From NCBI RefSeq assembly GCF_900156025.1, contig NZ_FTMO01000002.1, forward strand, positions 434,001 through 498,000: a stretch of DNA of 64,000 bases. Reading direction: 5' to 3'. The stretch is from Allobosea sp. TND4EK4. GTDB lineage: Bacteria; Pseudomonadota; Alphaproteobacteria; Rhizobiales; Beijerinckiaceae. The notes beneath the pieces are model-generated. The model made no database searches. It was not told where the DNA came from and worked only from the letters and a program-made list of their open reading frames with translations. The translations under genes were made by a program, and so were the position numbers. Shown in pieces: positions 1 to 9,939 of this stretch; the first letter of the stretch is position 1, and each line of letters starts with the position of its first letter.

Positions 1-228
1 GCCATGGTCGGTCTCGCCGGCAGGCTGGGCATGAAGGTCATCGCCGAAGGCATCGAGACGACCGACCAGGCCGAGTGGCTGAGAGCCATGGGCTGTCACC
101 TGGGCCAGGGCTTCCTCTATGCGCAGGCCATGCCGGCCGGGATGGTCGCCGAGCTGCTGCAGCGCCTCGGACCTATGACTGGAACGGAAGCGCCGCCCTT
201 GGCCGACCTCACCGCGACCGCCGCCTGA
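1..228 (+). CDS. EAL-domain cyclic-di-GMP phosphodiesterase, C-terminal end (partial)
   Basis: The frame is open from the first base of the window, so the gene starts upstream. The 75 visible residues are the last part of an EAL domain: AEGIET is the conserved late glutamate loop and GQGFLYAQAMP corresponds to the usual QG(Y/F)xxxxP end of the fold. EAL domains hydrolyse c-di-GMP to pGpG. Whether this copy is active, and whether it carries GGDEF, PAS or membrane segments, cannot be judged from the fragment. About 25 residues follow the domain, rich in Ala, Pro and Thr, with no further domain. Confidence 0.85.
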   Translation, partial: AMVGLAGRLGMKVIAEGIETTDQAEWLRAMGCHLGQGFLYAQAMPAGMVAELLQRLGPMTGTEAPPLADLTATAA

Positions 229-247
229 ACGCGCTGCGCCTGCGGAC

Positions 248-276
248 TTGAGATCGCGGCGCTTTTCGCTTATGAG
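248..276 (+). promoter_or_regulatory. Candidate sigma-70 promoter for rplY
   Basis: TTGAGA at 248-253 and TATGAG at 271-276 are separated by 17 nt, which fits a housekeeping promoter. It would give a leader of about 95 nt before rplY that contains the hairpin at 329-347. This is a visual match only. Confidence 0.4.
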
Positions 277-328
277 CACGCCCAGCGTCCCGCTGACACC
301 CTTGGAGGCTCTGGACGCTGAAGCCGAT

Positions 329-357
329 GGCCGCCTTTTTGGCGGCCTTCTCATTTT
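329..357 (+). terminator. GC hairpin with T-rich tail in the rplY leader (terminator or attenuator)
   Basis: GGCCGCC (329-335), loop TTTTT, GGCGGCC (341-347), then a T-rich tail to 357. It ends only about 20 nt before the rplY ribosome binding site (AAGGA near 368). It could be the terminator of the upstream EAL gene, or an attenuator if the candidate promoter at 248-276 is real. Confidence 0.5.
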
Positions 358-378
358 CGTGAAGTCAAGGACATCAAC

Positions 379-1002
379 ATGACCGCCGTGAAGCAAATCG
401 AGGCTTCGGCGCGCGCACAGGTCGGCAAGGGGGCCGCTCGTGCCGTTCGTCGCCAGGGCCAGACGCCTGCCGTGATCTATGGTGGAAACACCGCCCCCGT
501 CGCCATCGCGCTCGACGCCAACAAGACCCGCCAGATGATTTTCGGCGGCCACTTCCTCACCACGATCTTCGAGATCGCCGTTGACGGCAAGAAGGAGCGC
601 GTCATTCCGCGCGACTATCAGCTCGATCCGGTGAGGGACTTCCCGCTCCACGTCGACTTCCTGCGCGTCGCCAAGGGCCAGACCGTCACGGTCCAGGTTC
701 CGATCCACGTCACCGGCCAGGATGCCAGCCCCGGCGTCAAGAACGGCGGCCTGGTCCAGATCGTCGAGCACACGCTCGAGATCACCGTCGAGCCCGACCG
801 CATCCCGGACGCCTTCGAGGTCTCCGTCGCCGGCCTCAACATTGGCGACCAGCTCGAGGCCAAGGTCATCAAGCTTCCGGCCGGCGCCAAGCTGACCGTC
901 GGCTCGGACGCCACCATCGTCACGATCGCCCCGCCGACCGTCGAGGCCGAGCCCGAGGCGACCGAGGAAGGCGCTGCCGAAGCGACTGCCGCCAAGGAGT
1001 GA
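379..1002 (+). CDS. rplY: 50S ribosomal protein L25 / general stress protein Ctc
   Basis: 207-residue bL25 of the long Ctc type. The N-terminal beta-barrel domain (about 1-95) binds 5S rRNA and begins with the usual [19 protein letters not shown] region. The C-terminal TL5 domain (about 100-185) is followed by a Glu/Ala-rich tail. Length is normal for alphaproteobacteria (about 200-230 aa). The ATG at 379 is preceded by AAGGA. It lies next to pth and ychF, the conserved rplY-pth-ychF order of many bacteria, linking ribosome assembly with peptidyl-tRNA recycling. Confidence 0.96.
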   Translation: MTAVKQIEASARAQVGKGAARAVRRQGQTPAVIYGGNTAPVAIALDANKTRQMIFGGHFLTTIFEIAVDGKKERVIPRDYQLDPVRDFPLHVDFLRVAKGQTVTVQVPIHVTGQDASPGVKNGGLVQIVEHTLEITVEPDRIPDAFEVSVAGLNIGDQLEAKVIKLPAGAKLTVGSDATIVTIAPPTVEAEPEATEEGAAEATAAKE

Positions 1003-1034
1003 GCGGCACGCCGCTTCCCTTCTCGCAGAATGCC

Positions 1035-1066
1035 AGACGGCCGGGTTTTCCCGGCCGTCTTCATTT
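1035..1066 (+). terminator. Rho-independent terminator after rplY
   Basis: An 11-bp GC-rich stem (1035-1045 with 1050-1060), a TTTT loop, then TTCATTT. It lies 33 nt after the rplY stop and about 20 nt before pth, so it may reduce read-through into pth rather than end the transcription unit completely. Confidence 0.75.
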
Positions 1067-1081
1067 GCAGAGGTCGATGAG

Positions 1082-1696
1082 ATGCTGATCTTCGCCGGGC
1101 TCGGCAATCCGGGCGCGCGTTACGCCCGCAACCGCCACAATATCGGCTTTCTGGCGCTGGACGAGATCGCCCGCACGCACCGCGCGGCGCCGTGGCGCTC
1201 GCGCTTTCAGGCGCAGGCCAGCGAGGCGACCATCGGAACCGAGAAGGTCATCCTGCTGAAGCCGCAGACCTACATGAACGAATCCGGCCGCTCCATCGGC
1301 GAGGCCGCGCGCTTCTTCAAGGTCGCCCCCGCGGACGTGATCGTCTTCCACGACGAGCTCGACCTTGCCCCAGCGAAGCTCCGCGTGAAGCTCGGCGGCG
1401 GCAATGCCGGCCATAACGGGCTGCGCTCCACCACCGCCGCGATCGGCAACGACTACCGCCGCGTGCGGATGGGCATCGGCCACCCCGGCGCGAAGGAACT
1501 CGTCCACGCCTATGTGCTGAACGACTTCGGCAAGGCCGAGCAGCCCTGGGTCGAGGATCTCTGCACCGCCTGCGCCGATTTCGCCCCCGCGCTCGCCGCC
1601 CATGACGATGCCGGCTTCCAGAACAAGGTCCACCTGTTCATGGAGGCACGCGGCCACGGCGCCGTGAAGCGGCTGGGCGAAAAGGCCAGCGACTGA
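1082..1696 (+). CDS. pth: Peptidyl-tRNA hydrolase
   Basis: 204 residues, the bacterial Pth family. It releases tRNA from peptidyl-tRNAs that drop off the ribosome. The family signature is clear: [18 protein letters not shown] near the N-terminus contains the catalytic His, followed by [10 protein letters not shown], and [15 protein letters not shown] carries the catalytic Asp region; [12 protein letters not shown] follows. The start at 1082 has GAGG a few bases upstream. The last 20 residues are a basic extension typical of rhizobial homologues. Confidence 0.97.
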   Translation: MLIFAGLGNPGARYARNRHNIGFLALDEIARTHRAAPWRSRFQAQASEATIGTEKVILLKPQTYMNESGRSIGEAARFFKVAPADVIVFHDELDLAPAKLRVKLGGGNAGHNGLRSTTAAIGNDYRRVRMGIGHPGAKELVHAYVLNDFGKAEQPWVEDLCTACADFAPALAAHDDAGFQNKVHLFMEARGHGAVKRLGEKASD

Positions 1697-1699
1697 GCC

Positions 1700-2110
1700 T
1701 CAGCAGGGCAGCTTCGCGCCGCCTTTCGCGATCGTGACCGGGCTCGTCCCGGAGCTTTCGTCGGTCTGCCGGGTCGCGATCATGGCGACCTGGGCGCCCG
1801 GCTTGATCTCTGCGGCCTCGGCCGGAGCGGCCATCAGGATGGTCGTGTCGGGCGTGAGTGTCACCTTCTGCTCGCCGCCCGGGTAGCTCAGCACCAGCCC
1901 TGCCCCGTCGACCCGCGAGACGGTCCCGGCGACCGTGGCGTTCGTCATCGTCGCATCCGGAAAGACGAAGACCTGCACCGCAAGCAGCGTTCCGTCCGGC
2001 TGTGGCCTGGCGCCGACGCCCGCCCCGAACGCACCGCCATGCACTTTCCCGTGATCGTCCTGCGCATCAAAAGATGTGCGGCACTTGTCTTTGCGCGCTG
2101 CGCCCCGCAA
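1700..2110 (-). pseudogene. 5'-truncated DUF5666-like exported protein remnant
   Basis: The C-terminal part (from about GAGVGARPQPDGT onward) resembles the small exported DUF5666-type proteins of Hyphomicrobiales: the repeat unit PQPDGTLLAVQVFVFPD, then ATMTNATVAGTVSRVDGAG and GGEQKVTLTPDT. Those relatives normally begin with a signal peptide and a first beta-barrel unit of 60-80 residues; here the 25 residues before the homology contain no signal peptide and look like random sequence. The linker before TMTNATV also looks shorter than I remember for the family. I infer a decayed gene that lost its promoter-proximal half. It could also be a short cytoplasmic derivative that is still translated. 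Confidence 0.55.
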
Positions 2111-2171
2111 TAAGACGCCAAAATCTCAATTGTCGCGGCAGCCGCAAGGGCGTCGCATCGGATAGGCGATC

Positions 2172-3269
2172 ATGGGCTTCAAATGCGGTATCGTCGGCCT
2201 GCCGAATGTCGGCAAGTCGACCCTCTTCAACGCGCTGACGCAGACCGCGGCAGCCCAGGCGGCAAACTATCCGTTCTGCACGATCGAGCCGAATGTCGGC
2301 GACGTCGCCGTGCCGGACGAACGCCTTGAGAAGCTCGCCGCCATCGCCGGCTCCAAGGAGATCATCCCGACACGGCTAACCTTCGTCGACATCGCCGGCC
2401 TGGTGCGCGGCGCCTCGCGCGGCGAGGGCCTCGGCAACCAGTTCCTCGCCAACATCCGCGAATGCGACGCCATCGCCCATGTCGTTCGCTGCTTCGAGGA
2501 TGGCGACATCACCCATGTCGAGGGCAAGGTCTCGCCCATCGACGACATCGAGACGATCGAGACCGAGCTGATGCTCTCCGACCTGGAGAGTCTCGAGAAG
2601 CGTGTGCTGCCGCTGGAGAAGAAGGGCAAGGCCGGCGACAAGGAGGCCAAGGAGCTGGCCGAGCTGATGAACCGCTGCCTCGTCCTCCTGCGCGACGGCA
2701 AGCCCGCCCGCCTCGTCCAGGTCGCGGCCGATGAGCGCCGCGCCTTCGAGCTGCTCGGCCTGCTCTCCTCCAAGCCCGTCCTCTATGTCTGCAATGTCGA
2801 GGAGGCGAGCGCCGACAAGGGCAACGCCTTCTCCGAGCTGGTGAAGAAGCGCGCCGCCGAGGAAGGCGCCGTCGCGGTGGTCGTCTCGGCCAAGATCGAG
2901 AGCGAGATCGCGGTCCTGCCGGAGGCCGACCAGAAGGATTATCTCGAGGCGGTCGGCCTGGAGGAACCCGGCCTCAACCGCGTGATCCGCGCCGGCTACA
3001 GCCTGCTGCACCTCGTGACCTATTTCACGGTGGGGCCGAAGGAGGCGCGTGCCTGGACGATCGAGAAGGGCACCAAGGGCCCGCAGGCCGCCGGCGTGAT
3101 CCATACCGACTTCGAGAAGGGCTATATCCGCGCCGAGACCATCGCCTTCGACGATTACATCGCCTGCAAGGGCGAGGCCGGCGCGCGCGAGGCCGGCAAG
3201 TTCAGGCTGGAAGGCAAGGAGTATGTCGTCGCGGACGGCGACGTGCTGCATTTCCGCTTCGCCAACTGA
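2172..3269 (+). CDS. ychF: Redox-regulated ATPase YchF (OLA1/Obg family)
   Basis: 365 residues, full length. P-loop [12 protein letters not shown] (G1), [17 protein letters not shown] (G3), and a C-terminal TGS-like domain ending in [11 protein letters not shown]. YchF-type proteins prefer ATP over GTP, bind ribosomes and are tied to oxidative-stress responses. The start at 2172 reads [16 protein letters not shown], the family-typical N-terminus. It completes the rplY-pth-ychF neighbourhood, interrupted here only by the remnant on the other strand. Confidence 0.97.
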   Translation: MGFKCGIVGLPNVGKSTLFNALTQTAAAQAANYPFCTIEPNVGDVAVPDERLEKLAAIAGSKEIIPTRLTFVDIAGLVRGASRGEGLGNQFLANIRECDAIAHVVRCFEDGDITHVEGKVSPIDDIETIETELMLSDLESLEKRVLPLEKKGKAGDKEAKELAELMNRCLVLLRDGKPARLVQVAADERRAFELLGLLSSKPVLYVCNVEEASADKGNAFSELVKKRAAEEGAVAVVVSAKIESEIAVLPEADQKDYLEAVGLEEPGLNRVIRAGYSLLHLVTYFTVGPKEARAWTIEKGTKGPQAAGVIHTDFEKGYIRAETIAFDDYIACKGEAGAREAGKFRLEGKEYVVADGDVLHFRFAN

Positions 3270-3289
3270 GCGACCGGGCGAGGAAGGCG

Positions 3290-4303
3290 ATGCTGCATTT
3301 CGAGGATTTCGTCGTTGGCGAGAGCGTCCGTACCCACAGCATCGCCGTCTCGCAGGATGATCTCGTCGCCTTCGCCTCGCGCTACGACGCACAGGACTTC
3401 CATGTCGATCCGGAGGCGGCCAGCACCAGTTTCGTCGGCCGGCTAATCGGGTCCGGCTGGCACAGCTGCGCCCTGCTGATGCGCCTGATCGCCGAGGACT
3501 TCCTGCTGGATTCCACCGGCATGGGCGCGCCGGGCATCGACGAGGTGAAGTGGCTGCGCCCGCTGCTGCCGGGCCAGGCCGTCAGCGCCCGACGAACCGT
3601 GCTCGAGACCAAGGCCTCGCGCTCGCGTCCCGAGATGGGGCTTGTGCGCTTCAAGCTCGAGCTGCTGGGCCAGGACGACGAGGCGATCCTGCTTCAGACG
3701 AACTGGATCATGTTCGGCCGCAAGGGCGGCGGTGCGCGTCCGCAGCCCAGGGGCGACTGGCTCGCGCACGGACCTCGCTACCAGCGCCCGCTCCCGGAAA
3801 GCCCGCTGGAAGCCCCTGCCGGGCCGGCCGAACCGACGCGCTTCTTCGAGGAGCTGGAGATCGGCCGCCGGCACGAACTCGGCAGCTTCGTCTTCACATC
3901 CGAAGAGATCGTCGCCTTCGCCCGCAGCTTCGACCCGCAGCCTTTCCATCTGGACGAGGCCGCTGCGCGCACCAGCCTGTTCGGAAGCCTCGCCGCATCG
4001 GGCTGGCATACCGCGGCGGTCTGGATGGCGACGATGGTGTCCCACCGCAAGCGCCAGCTCGCCGCGACCATCGGCCGGCCCGCACGCCTCGGCCCCTCGC
4101 CCGGTTTCAAGAACCTTCGCTGGTCGAAGCCGGTTCTCGCCGGCGACCGCATCACCTATTTCTCCGAGATCGCCGACAAGCGCCCCAGCGCCTCGCGCCC
4201 GGACTGGGGCCTGTTCTTCCACCGCAACACCGGCGTGAACCAGAACGGCGAAGAGGTCTTCAGCTTCGACGGCTGCGTGTTCGTGGAGCGCAAGCCCGGC
4301 TAG
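3290..4303 (+). CDS. Tandem MaoC-like (hot-dog) dehydratase domain protein
   Basis: 337 residues with two successive MaoC/R-hydratase-like domains. The first (about 1-145) has FHVDPEAASTSFVGRLIGSGWHS; the second (about 175-335) has PFHLDEAAARTSLFGSLAASGWHT. Both keep the hydratase-2 Asp-x5-His style motif (D..A..S.FG). MaoC proteins hydrate or dehydrate enoyl-thioesters; acyl chain and direction are unknown. MaoC proteins usually dimerise and in this order often come as two adjacent single-domain genes, so this looks like a fusion. GAGGAAGG lies 7 nt before the ATG, and the gene sits 20 nt after ychF. Confidence 0.88.
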   Translation: MLHFEDFVVGESVRTHSIAVSQDDLVAFASRYDAQDFHVDPEAASTSFVGRLIGSGWHSCALLMRLIAEDFLLDSTGMGAPGIDEVKWLRPLLPGQAVSARRTVLETKASRSRPEMGLVRFKLELLGQDDEAILLQTNWIMFGRKGGGARPQPRGDWLAHGPRYQRPLPESPLEAPAGPAEPTRFFEELEIGRRHELGSFVFTSEEIVAFARSFDPQPFHLDEAAARTSLFGSLAASGWHTAAVWMATMVSHRKRQLAATIGRPARLGPSPGFKNLRWSKPVLAGDRITYFSEIADKRPSASRPDWGLFFHRNTGVNQNGEEVFSFDGCVFVERKPG

Positions 4304-4334
4304 GCGTGATTCGCTCCGCGCATCCCTCGGAGCC

Positions 4335-6155
4335 TCAGGCCTCGCTGAAACCGCGCCAGTCCAGCAGCTCCCGCGAGAGGCCGGCCGTCTGGCTGTCGAG
4401 GGCCCGCATCGCCTCCTCGACCTGCTGCGAGGCGTGGTCGAGCGCGGTGACGCTGTCCTGGGTCAGAATGGCCTCGTGCCTCAGGCGCTCGAGAGCGGAG
4501 AGGATCGAACGTCCCTCCTCGAAGACGGTCCGCATATGGCTCGCGATGTCGGCGGAGACGCTGACATCGCGGCGCAGCTCCCCCGCCAACCGATCCGAGG
4601 CCTCGCCATCGGCAGCCAGGCTGGCCGAGAGAACGCCGATCTGCCCGGTGACGTCCTGGATCGCAGACCGGATCTTCAGGCTGCGCCCCTCGATGTCTTT
4701 CGTTGCTGCGGCAGTGCGACCGGCCAGGACCTTCACCTCGTTGGCCACCACGGCAAAGCCCCGGCCGGCCTCACCCGCCTTGGCGGCTTCGATCGTCGCA
4801 TTGAGCGCCAGAAGGTTGATCTGGCCGGCGACCTGGCGGATCAGCGCGACGACGTCGTCGATGCCGGCCGCGTCAGCGTTCAGGCGAACGACGCGCTCCT
4901 CCATGCAGAGCGCTGCGGCGGCGGCCTGATCGCTGCGCTGGCCGATCGCGTCCAGATGCATGTGCACACGGTCGATCACTTCCGCGATCGCCTGCGATCG
5001 CCCCAGCACGGCGGAGCCCGCCGTTTCCAGCGATGCGGCGTGAAGTTCGGCGTCCTTCAGATAGGCAATGCTCTTGCCCGAAAGGCCGCTGACTGCATGC
5101 GTCGCATCGCGGATCGTCTGCGATGACGCCGCAACATGCGATCGAAGCCGATGCAGATCGCCTGCGAGCGCCGTGTTGAGCCGCTCCAGACGCGTCGCCC
5201 GCGCTAGCCGCATGGTTGCTTCCCGCTGCACGTCGTCCTGCAGAGCCCTCGCCTGCCGCTGGGTCTCCTGCAGGCTCGACAGGGCCGTAGCGACAACGCC
5301 GATCTCGTCCTTGCGGTGGGTGTGCGGGATCGTCACCCTCGCCTCGCCCTTGGCGATCCGGCCGATGATTCCGCTGAGCTCTCGCAACGGCCCGACGACG
5401 CGCAGCGTGAGGAACAGGACAAACACCAGCACGAGCGCCATCGAGCCTGCGCCGATCACCCAGATGCGTCGGGTGATGCCCTCGGCTTCGGCGATCGCTG
5501 TGGCCATCGGCTGGGTCACCTCGATCATGCCGCGCACATCCCCCACCTTCCAGGCCTTGAAGGGGGAATCCGGATGGGAGTTGTGGCAGTCGACGCAGCT
5601 CTGCGTCATGCGGTCGGCCACGGCGAGACGCAAGACAGAATGGTCGCCCTGGCCCTCGACACGCCAGAACGCCGCGCCAGCCTGCTTGGACACCGTATTC
5701 CACGCCTCTTCCTGAAAGGCATCGAACGGCTTGCGGCCGTGCCGGGACGGCCAGGGGAAAGGGCTGAGAAGCGCAAGCCTCGTATCCTTGCTGGACGCAT
5801 ATTGCGCGAAGTCGGCAAGGAACGTCGTCGGCGCCGGCACGGTGCGGTCGATCCCGATATAGCTCGGAGACACGGTCACCCCGGGCAACCCGGCGATCTT
5901 GGACAGCGTGTTATCCGAGTAGAAGCCGCGCAGTTTCAGCAGCTGCTCTGCGGTCACCAGCGCACGCTCGCGGACGGCTCTGATCTCTGTCGAGAGAATG
6001 AAGTCCGGAAGATAACGCACGACCGCGGCAATCACGAGCGCGCTCGCGACAGCCATCGGCAGCAGGATTGACCACAGCAACGAGCGGCGCCTGCTGGCGC
6101 CCGGTTCCACGCCTGGCGCCGCCAACGGCCTTATCATGATGTTGAACGAAAACAC
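4335..6155 (-). CDS. Methyl-accepting chemotaxis protein with DUF3365 heme-type sensor
   Basis: 606 residues. TM1 about 26-48, a periplasmic region of about 180 residues, TM2 about 231-251, HAMP 252-305, then the MCP signalling helices with the hairpin tip near 445-475 ([20 protein letters not shown]). The periplasmic part ends in a DUF3365/Tll0287-type segment with CVDCH at 187-191, followed by NSHPDSPFK: a CXXCH c-type heme motif just before TM2. By family knowledge such domains can sense redox state or gases; the ligand here is unknown. No C-terminal CheR-tethering pentapeptide is visible (it ends WRGFSEA). Confidence 0.92.
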   Translation of the reverse strand: MFSFNIMIRPLAAPGVEPGASRRRSLLWSILLPMAVASALVIAAVVRYLPDFILSTEIRAVRERALVTAEQLLKLRGFYSDNTLSKIAGLPGVTVSPSYIGIDRTVPAPTTFLADFAQYASSKDTRLALLSPFPWPSRHGRKPFDAFQEEAWNTVSKQAGAAFWRVEGQGDHSVLRLAVADRMTQSCVDCHNSHPDSPFKAWKVGDVRGMIEVTQPMATAIAEAEGITRRIWVIGAGSMALVLVFVLFLTLRVVGPLRELSGIIGRIAKGEARVTIPHTHRKDEIGVVATALSSLQETQRQARALQDDVQREATMRLARATRLERLNTALAGDLHRLRSHVAASSQTIRDATHAVSGLSGKSIAYLKDAELHAASLETAGSAVLGRSQAIAEVIDRVHMHLDAIGQRSDQAAAAALCMEERVVRLNADAAGIDDVVALIRQVAGQINLLALNATIEAAKAGEAGRGFAVVANEVKVLAGRTAAATKDIEGRSLKIRSAIQDVTGQIGVLSASLAADGEASDRLAGELRRDVSVSADIASHMRTVFEEGRSILSALERLRHEAILTQDSVTALDHASQQVEEAMRALDSQTAGLSRELLDWRGFSEA

Positions 6156-6264
6156 GGGATACGCTGCGAATTGACAGAAGCATCACCGTACCGTTCCCAT
6201 GTTAACCGCCGGTAACGATAGGCTCGATTTTACCCATCGCCCTACGTCATCTATCGCAACCCGG

Positions 6265-6288
6265 CGAGTTTGACTTGGAGCAAACTCG
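6265..6288. promoter_or_regulatory. Perfect 8-bp inverted repeat between selO and the chemoreceptor gene
   Basis: CGAGTTTG (6265-6272) and CAAACTCG (6281-6288) flank an 8-nt spacer. It lies about 110 bp upstream of the chemoreceptor start and 80 bp after the selO stop (both genes on minus). There is no T-run on either side, so an operator is as likely as an RNA hairpin. Function unknown. Confidence 0.3.
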
Positions 6289-6369
6289 GGCGCGCTCTGG
6301 ATCGCGCAGGAAAAGGATTGACGCGCTGATGGGCCGGCGGCGACCCGACCTCTGAAACAAAATGCAGCG

Positions 6370-7842
6370 CTATGTCCCGCAGAACGTCGCCAGGACCCGC
6401 TCATGCTGCTGCGGTGGCGCCGCGTGGTCCTGATGGCCAGGCTGATCGTCGAAAGGCTTCGCGAGGACGGCAAGCAGGGTTTCGAAAGGGCCGAAATCGC
6501 CGCGCTCGACAGCCGCCTCCAGAGCCGTTTCGACACGGTGGTTGCGCGGGATGAACAACGGATTGACCCGGCGCATCGCGTCCCGGCGTTCCGCGCCGGA
6601 TGCCTCCTCGCCCCTCAGCCTCTGCCGCCAGCGCGCCTCCCAGACATCGAATGCCTCCGGCTCCTGGAAAAGCTCCCGGCACGTCCCGCCCTGCACGAGC
6701 GCGGCATCGTCCGCCAGCCGTCGGAAGGTGAGGGTGAAATCCGCCTGACCCCGTTGCATCGCCTCGAGCAGGCCGCGCACCAGCGCCGCATCGTCTTCGC
6801 CCGCCGTCGCCATGCCGAGCTTGCGGCGAAAGCGGTCGAGCAGGACCGGCTGGAAGTGACCGCTGAAACGTCCCAGCGCCTCCTGTGCGAGTGAGACGGC
6901 GACATCCTGATTCTCATCGAGAAGCGGCAGCATCGCCTCGGCCAGCCGCGTCAGGTTCCACAACGTGATCGGTGGCTGGTTGCCATAGGCGTAGCGGCCA
7001 CGCTCATCGATGGAACTGAACACCGTCGCGGGATCATAGCTGTCCATGAAGGCGCAAGGGCCGTAGTCGATGGTCTCGCCCGCGATCGACACGTTGTCCG
7101 TGTTCATCACCCCATGGATGAAGCCGAGCGTCATCCAATGCGCCACCAGGTTCGCCTGCGCCCCGATCACGGCGTCGAGCAGGCCGAGGTAAGGGCTCGA
7201 AGCCTGCGCTGCGGCCGGATAATGCCGCGCGATCACATGGTCGGCGAGCGCCCGGAGCCCTTCGACATCGCCGCGGGCCGCGAAATACTGGAAGGTGCCG
7301 ATCCGGATATGGCTCGACGCGACACGCGTCAGGACCGCGCCGGGCAGCGCTGTCTCCCGCCTGACCGGCTGGCCGGTGGTCACGGCCGCGAGCGCTCGGG
7401 TGGTGCGAACGCCGAGGGCCGCCATGGCCTCGCTGACGATGTATTCGCGCAAGACCGGCCCCAGCGCCGCACGTCCGTCGCCATTGCGCGAGAACGGCGT
7501 GGGCCCCGAGCCCTTGAGCTGGATGTCGAAGCGCCGTCCGTCCAGCCCCAGGACCTCCCCGAGCAGGATCGCCCGGCCATCCCCGAGCTGCGGGCTGAAG
7601 CCGCCGAACTGATGCCCGGCATAGGCGGTGGCGATCGGGAAGGCGCCGCCGGGAATGGTATTGCCCGCGAGCATCGCGACACCCTCGGGGCTGCCCAGCC
7701 AGTCCGGATCGAGCCCGAGCTCGGCGGCCAACGCCCCGTTGAGCTTCACCAGCACCGGCGCCTTGACAGGCGTCGGGTCGAGCCGGGCGAAGAAGCGCTC
7801 CGGCAGGCGGGCATAGGAATTGTCGAATGCGATGGCGACCAT
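6370..7842 (-). CDS. selO: Protein adenylyltransferase SelO (YdiU pseudokinase family)
   Basis: 490 residues, full length for SelO. These pseudokinases bind ATP in a flipped orientation and transfer AMP to Ser/Thr/Tyr of proteins, a redox-stress function. Visible family features: N-terminal [72 protein letters not shown] (the kinase-like metal-binding loop) and the C-terminal TFCGT with the conserved redox-active cysteine. The start at 7842 gives the standard N-terminus. It stands alone between regulatory genes on the same strand. Confidence 0.95.
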   Translation of the reverse strand: MVAIAFDNSYARLPERFFARLDPTPVKAPVLVKLNGALAAELGLDPDWLGSPEGVAMLAGNTIPGGAFPIATAYAGHQFGGFSPQLGDGRAILLGEVLGLDGRRFDIQLKGSGPTPFSRNGDGRAALGPVLREYIVSEAMAALGVRTTRALAAVTTGQPVRRETALPGAVLTRVASSHIRIGTFQYFAARGDVEGLRALADHVIARHYPAAAQASSPYLGLLDAVIGAQANLVAHWMTLGFIHGVMNTDNVSIAGETIDYGPCAFMDSYDPATVFSSIDERGRYAYGNQPPITLWNLTRLAEAMLPLLDENQDVAVSLAQEALGRFSGHFQPVLLDRFRRKLGMATAGEDDAALVRGLLEAMQRGQADFTLTFRRLADDAALVQGGTCRELFQEPEAFDVWEARWRQRLRGEEASGAERRDAMRRVNPLFIPRNHRVETALEAAVERGDFGPFETLLAVLAKPFDDQPGHQDHAAPPQQHERVLATFCGT

Positions 7843-7924
7843 CGCATGAAGATAGGGCCATCACGGACGATCGCAATGCGCGGCGCGCGCCCCGTCCGGG
7901 CCGGACCGTTTGCCGCTGCTCCGC

Positions 7925-9241
7925 TCAGCCCGTCCGCAACTGCGCCGGCGCCGGTGCCAGCGGCACGGCCGCGGTCTCGACCCGGTCGCGCCCCCGCCTC
8001 TTGGCCACGTAGAGGGCATCGTCGGCGGAGGCATAGAGCGCATCCCCGTCCAGCGGGCCACCGGCGCAGCAATGGCCGATCGAGACGGTCAGGCCGTGCA
8101 GGCGCGGGCTGAGACGGTGCCAGGGCTCTTGCGCGAAGGCACCTCTGACGGCCTCGGCCAGCAACAGCGCGGTCTCGGAGGCAGGACCGGGCAACAGCAG
8201 CCCGAACTCCTCGCCGCCGAGACGCGCGATGGTACAGCCCTGCGGGACGGGCAGCGCGCCGATCAGGCTTGCGACCTTCTTCAGGCAGGCGTCGCCCACG
8301 ACATGGCCGAACTGGTCGTTGACGCCCTTGAAGTGATCCACATCGACGATCAGGAGCGCCAGCTTCTGCGCCCTGGCGGCTTCACCGGCGAGCACGTTCA
8401 TGAAATGTCGGCGATTGGCCAGTCCGGTCAGCGCATCGGTCTGCGACAGCAGCCTGAGATCGGCATTGGCCCGGTGCAGCGCCTCCTGAGCCTGGAGCAG
8501 CTCGATATGCTGGCGCTTGCCCGATGTGATGTCGGCATGGATGAAACAGCCGATTCCCTCGACGCTGTGCCGCGAGAGCACGCGCCGCCAACGCCCGCCC
8601 GGCAGTTCCACCTCGAAGGGCGCACCGTCGTAACGCAGCCCGGCGCGGATCGTCGCGCGCCGGTCCGCGATCACCGCCTCGTCGCCCCAGGCCTCCGCAA
8701 GGACCTGGTCTAGTTTCTCGCCGACGATGACCCGGTTTTCGGCCAGGTCGTAAAGCTGCCGGAAGGCGTCGTTGGCCACGATGATGCGATCGTCGCCGTC
8801 GACGATGGTCGCCCCGTCCGGAATGAAGCGCAGGGCCTCGAAAACCGGCAGCATCGCATCTGTGAGGGCGACCACCTCGGCCCGCCTGTCGAGCGACTGC
8901 CAGAGGCGGACCCGCCCGCCGGATGGCGACGGCAGCGATGAGGCTCGCAGGCGCCGACCGCCGTGCAGGAACTCGAAAGGCTGCGTCTGATTGAGGTGAC
9001 GAGCCACGCCTTCGGCGATGCAGCGCTCGATATCCGGCAGTTCGCCGGGCTCAAGACCGGCTGCGTAGAAGCGGCGCAGATTGTCGGCATAGGCCTCGCC
9101 GACGCGGATATGGCCTTCGTGCTCCGGGAAGAATCGGAGGAACGCGCTGTTCCAGCTCACGGCCCTGAGCTCGGCGTCATACTCGCATGCGCCGATCCCC
9201 AACATGTCCAGTGAATCGTGCAGATAGCGCGAAAGGATCAT
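7925..9241 (-). CDS. PAS-containing GGDEF diguanylate cyclase
   Basis: 438 residues, predicted soluble. Two PAS-like segments (about 8-110 and 130-240; the second contains PDGATIVDGDDRIIVANDAF), then a short helix and a GGDEF domain (about 270-425) with DALTGLANRR, the metal-binding DVDHFKGVNDQFGH and the active-site loop GGEEF. The product is predicted to be c-di-GMP. The positions that would hold the RxxD inhibitory I-site before GGEEF read PQGC, so product feedback through a standard I-site is probably absent. The PAS ligand is unknown. Confidence 0.92.
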   Translation of the reverse strand: MILSRYLHDSLDMLGIGACEYDAELRAVSWNSAFLRFFPEHEGHIRVGEAYADNLRRFYAAGLEPGELPDIERCIAEGVARHLNQTQPFEFLHGGRRLRASSLPSPSGGRVRLWQSLDRRAEVVALTDAMLPVFEALRFIPDGATIVDGDDRIIVANDAFRQLYDLAENRVIVGEKLDQVLAEAWGDEAVIADRRATIRAGLRYDGAPFEVELPGGRWRRVLSRHSVEGIGCFIHADITSGKRQHIELLQAQEALHRANADLRLLSQTDALTGLANRRHFMNVLAGEAARAQKLALLIVDVDHFKGVNDQFGHVVGDACLKKVASLIGALPVPQGCTIARLGGEEFGLLLPGPASETALLLAEAVRGAFAQEPWHRLSPRLHGLTVSIGHCCAGGPLDGDALYASADDALYVAKRRGRDRVETAAVPLAPAPAQLRTG

Positions 9242-9294
9242 GCCACAGGTCTAGGCGGCAATGCTTAACGCTAAGTAAGATCACTGACCTGCAA

Positions 9295-9939
9295 TCAATC
9301 GACCTTGCCGTAGCCGGCGAAGCGCGCAGCGACGCGCTGCATCTCCCCGTCGTCCAGGATCACAGGATCGAGCCCGGCCGCCAGCAGATCGAGATACTGC
9401 CCGGCGAGATTCTCCACCTCCGCGACGATCTGATGCGCCCCGGCCAACGAAGCGCCGAGCGCGATCACGCCGTGATTGGCGAGCAGCACCGCCTTGCGGC
9501 CCTCCAGGCCTTGGACCGCGTTCTCGGCCAGTTCCGGTGTGCCAAAGGTGGCGTAGTCGGCGCAGCGCACATCCGGCCCGCCGCACAGCGCGATCATATA
9601 ATGGAATGCGGGGATTCCGCGCCGCGCGCAGGAGAGCGCGGTGGCGCGCGGCGAGTGGGTATGCACGATCGCCTGGGCATCCGGCCGGGCCCGGTAGATC
9701 GCGGTGTGGAAGGGCCATTCCGAGGAGGGCTTGCGCACGCCCGACAGGATGCGCCCGTCGAGCGAGAGGTGAATCAGGTCCTCCGGCGTCGTCTGCGCAT
9801 AGGGCAGGCCCGAGGGCGTGATCAGCAAGTCGTCGCCGAGCCGGGCCGAGACATTGCCCGATTTCGACGGACAGTACCCGGCCCTGTCGATCGCCTGGGC
9901 GACCGCGACGATCTCCTCGCGCAAGGCTCGCTCGCTCAT
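9295..9939 (-). CDS. ald2: Class II aldolase, probable 5-(methylthio)ribulose-1-phosphate aldolase of the DHAP shunt
   Basis: 214 residues, class II aldolase/adducin family. SGNVSAR, the glutamate in KPSSEWPFH and the zinc histidines of [10 protein letters not shown] and [11 protein letters not shown] are all visible. The gene overlaps mtnA by 4 nt (ATGA) at the end of an mtnP-apt-mtnA run. In Rhodospirillum rubrum and pathogenic E. coli an aldolase in this position cleaves methylthioribulose-1-phosphate to dihydroxyacetone phosphate and methylthioacetaldehyde. The alternative is the dehydratase MtnB, but no mtnC, mtnD or mtnK is present, so the aldolase role is preferred by context. Sequence alone does not separate these subfamilies. 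Confidence 0.75.
   Translation of the reverse strand: MSERALREEIVAVAQAIDRAGYCPSKSGNVSARLGDDLLITPSGLPYAQTTPEDLIHLSLDGRILSGVRKPSSEWPFHTAIYRARPDAQAIVHTHSPRATALSCARRGIPAFHYMIALCGGPDVRCADYATFGTPELAENAVQGLEGRKAVLLANHGVIALGASLAGAHQIVAEVENLAGQYLDLLAAGLDPVILDDGEMQRVAARFAGYGKVD

Noticed and set aside
9295..9939. MtnB dehydratase of the classic methionine salvage cycle
   Set aside because: No mtnC, mtnD or mtnK accompany it; the gene set matches the DHAP shunt better, though sequence alone is not decisive.
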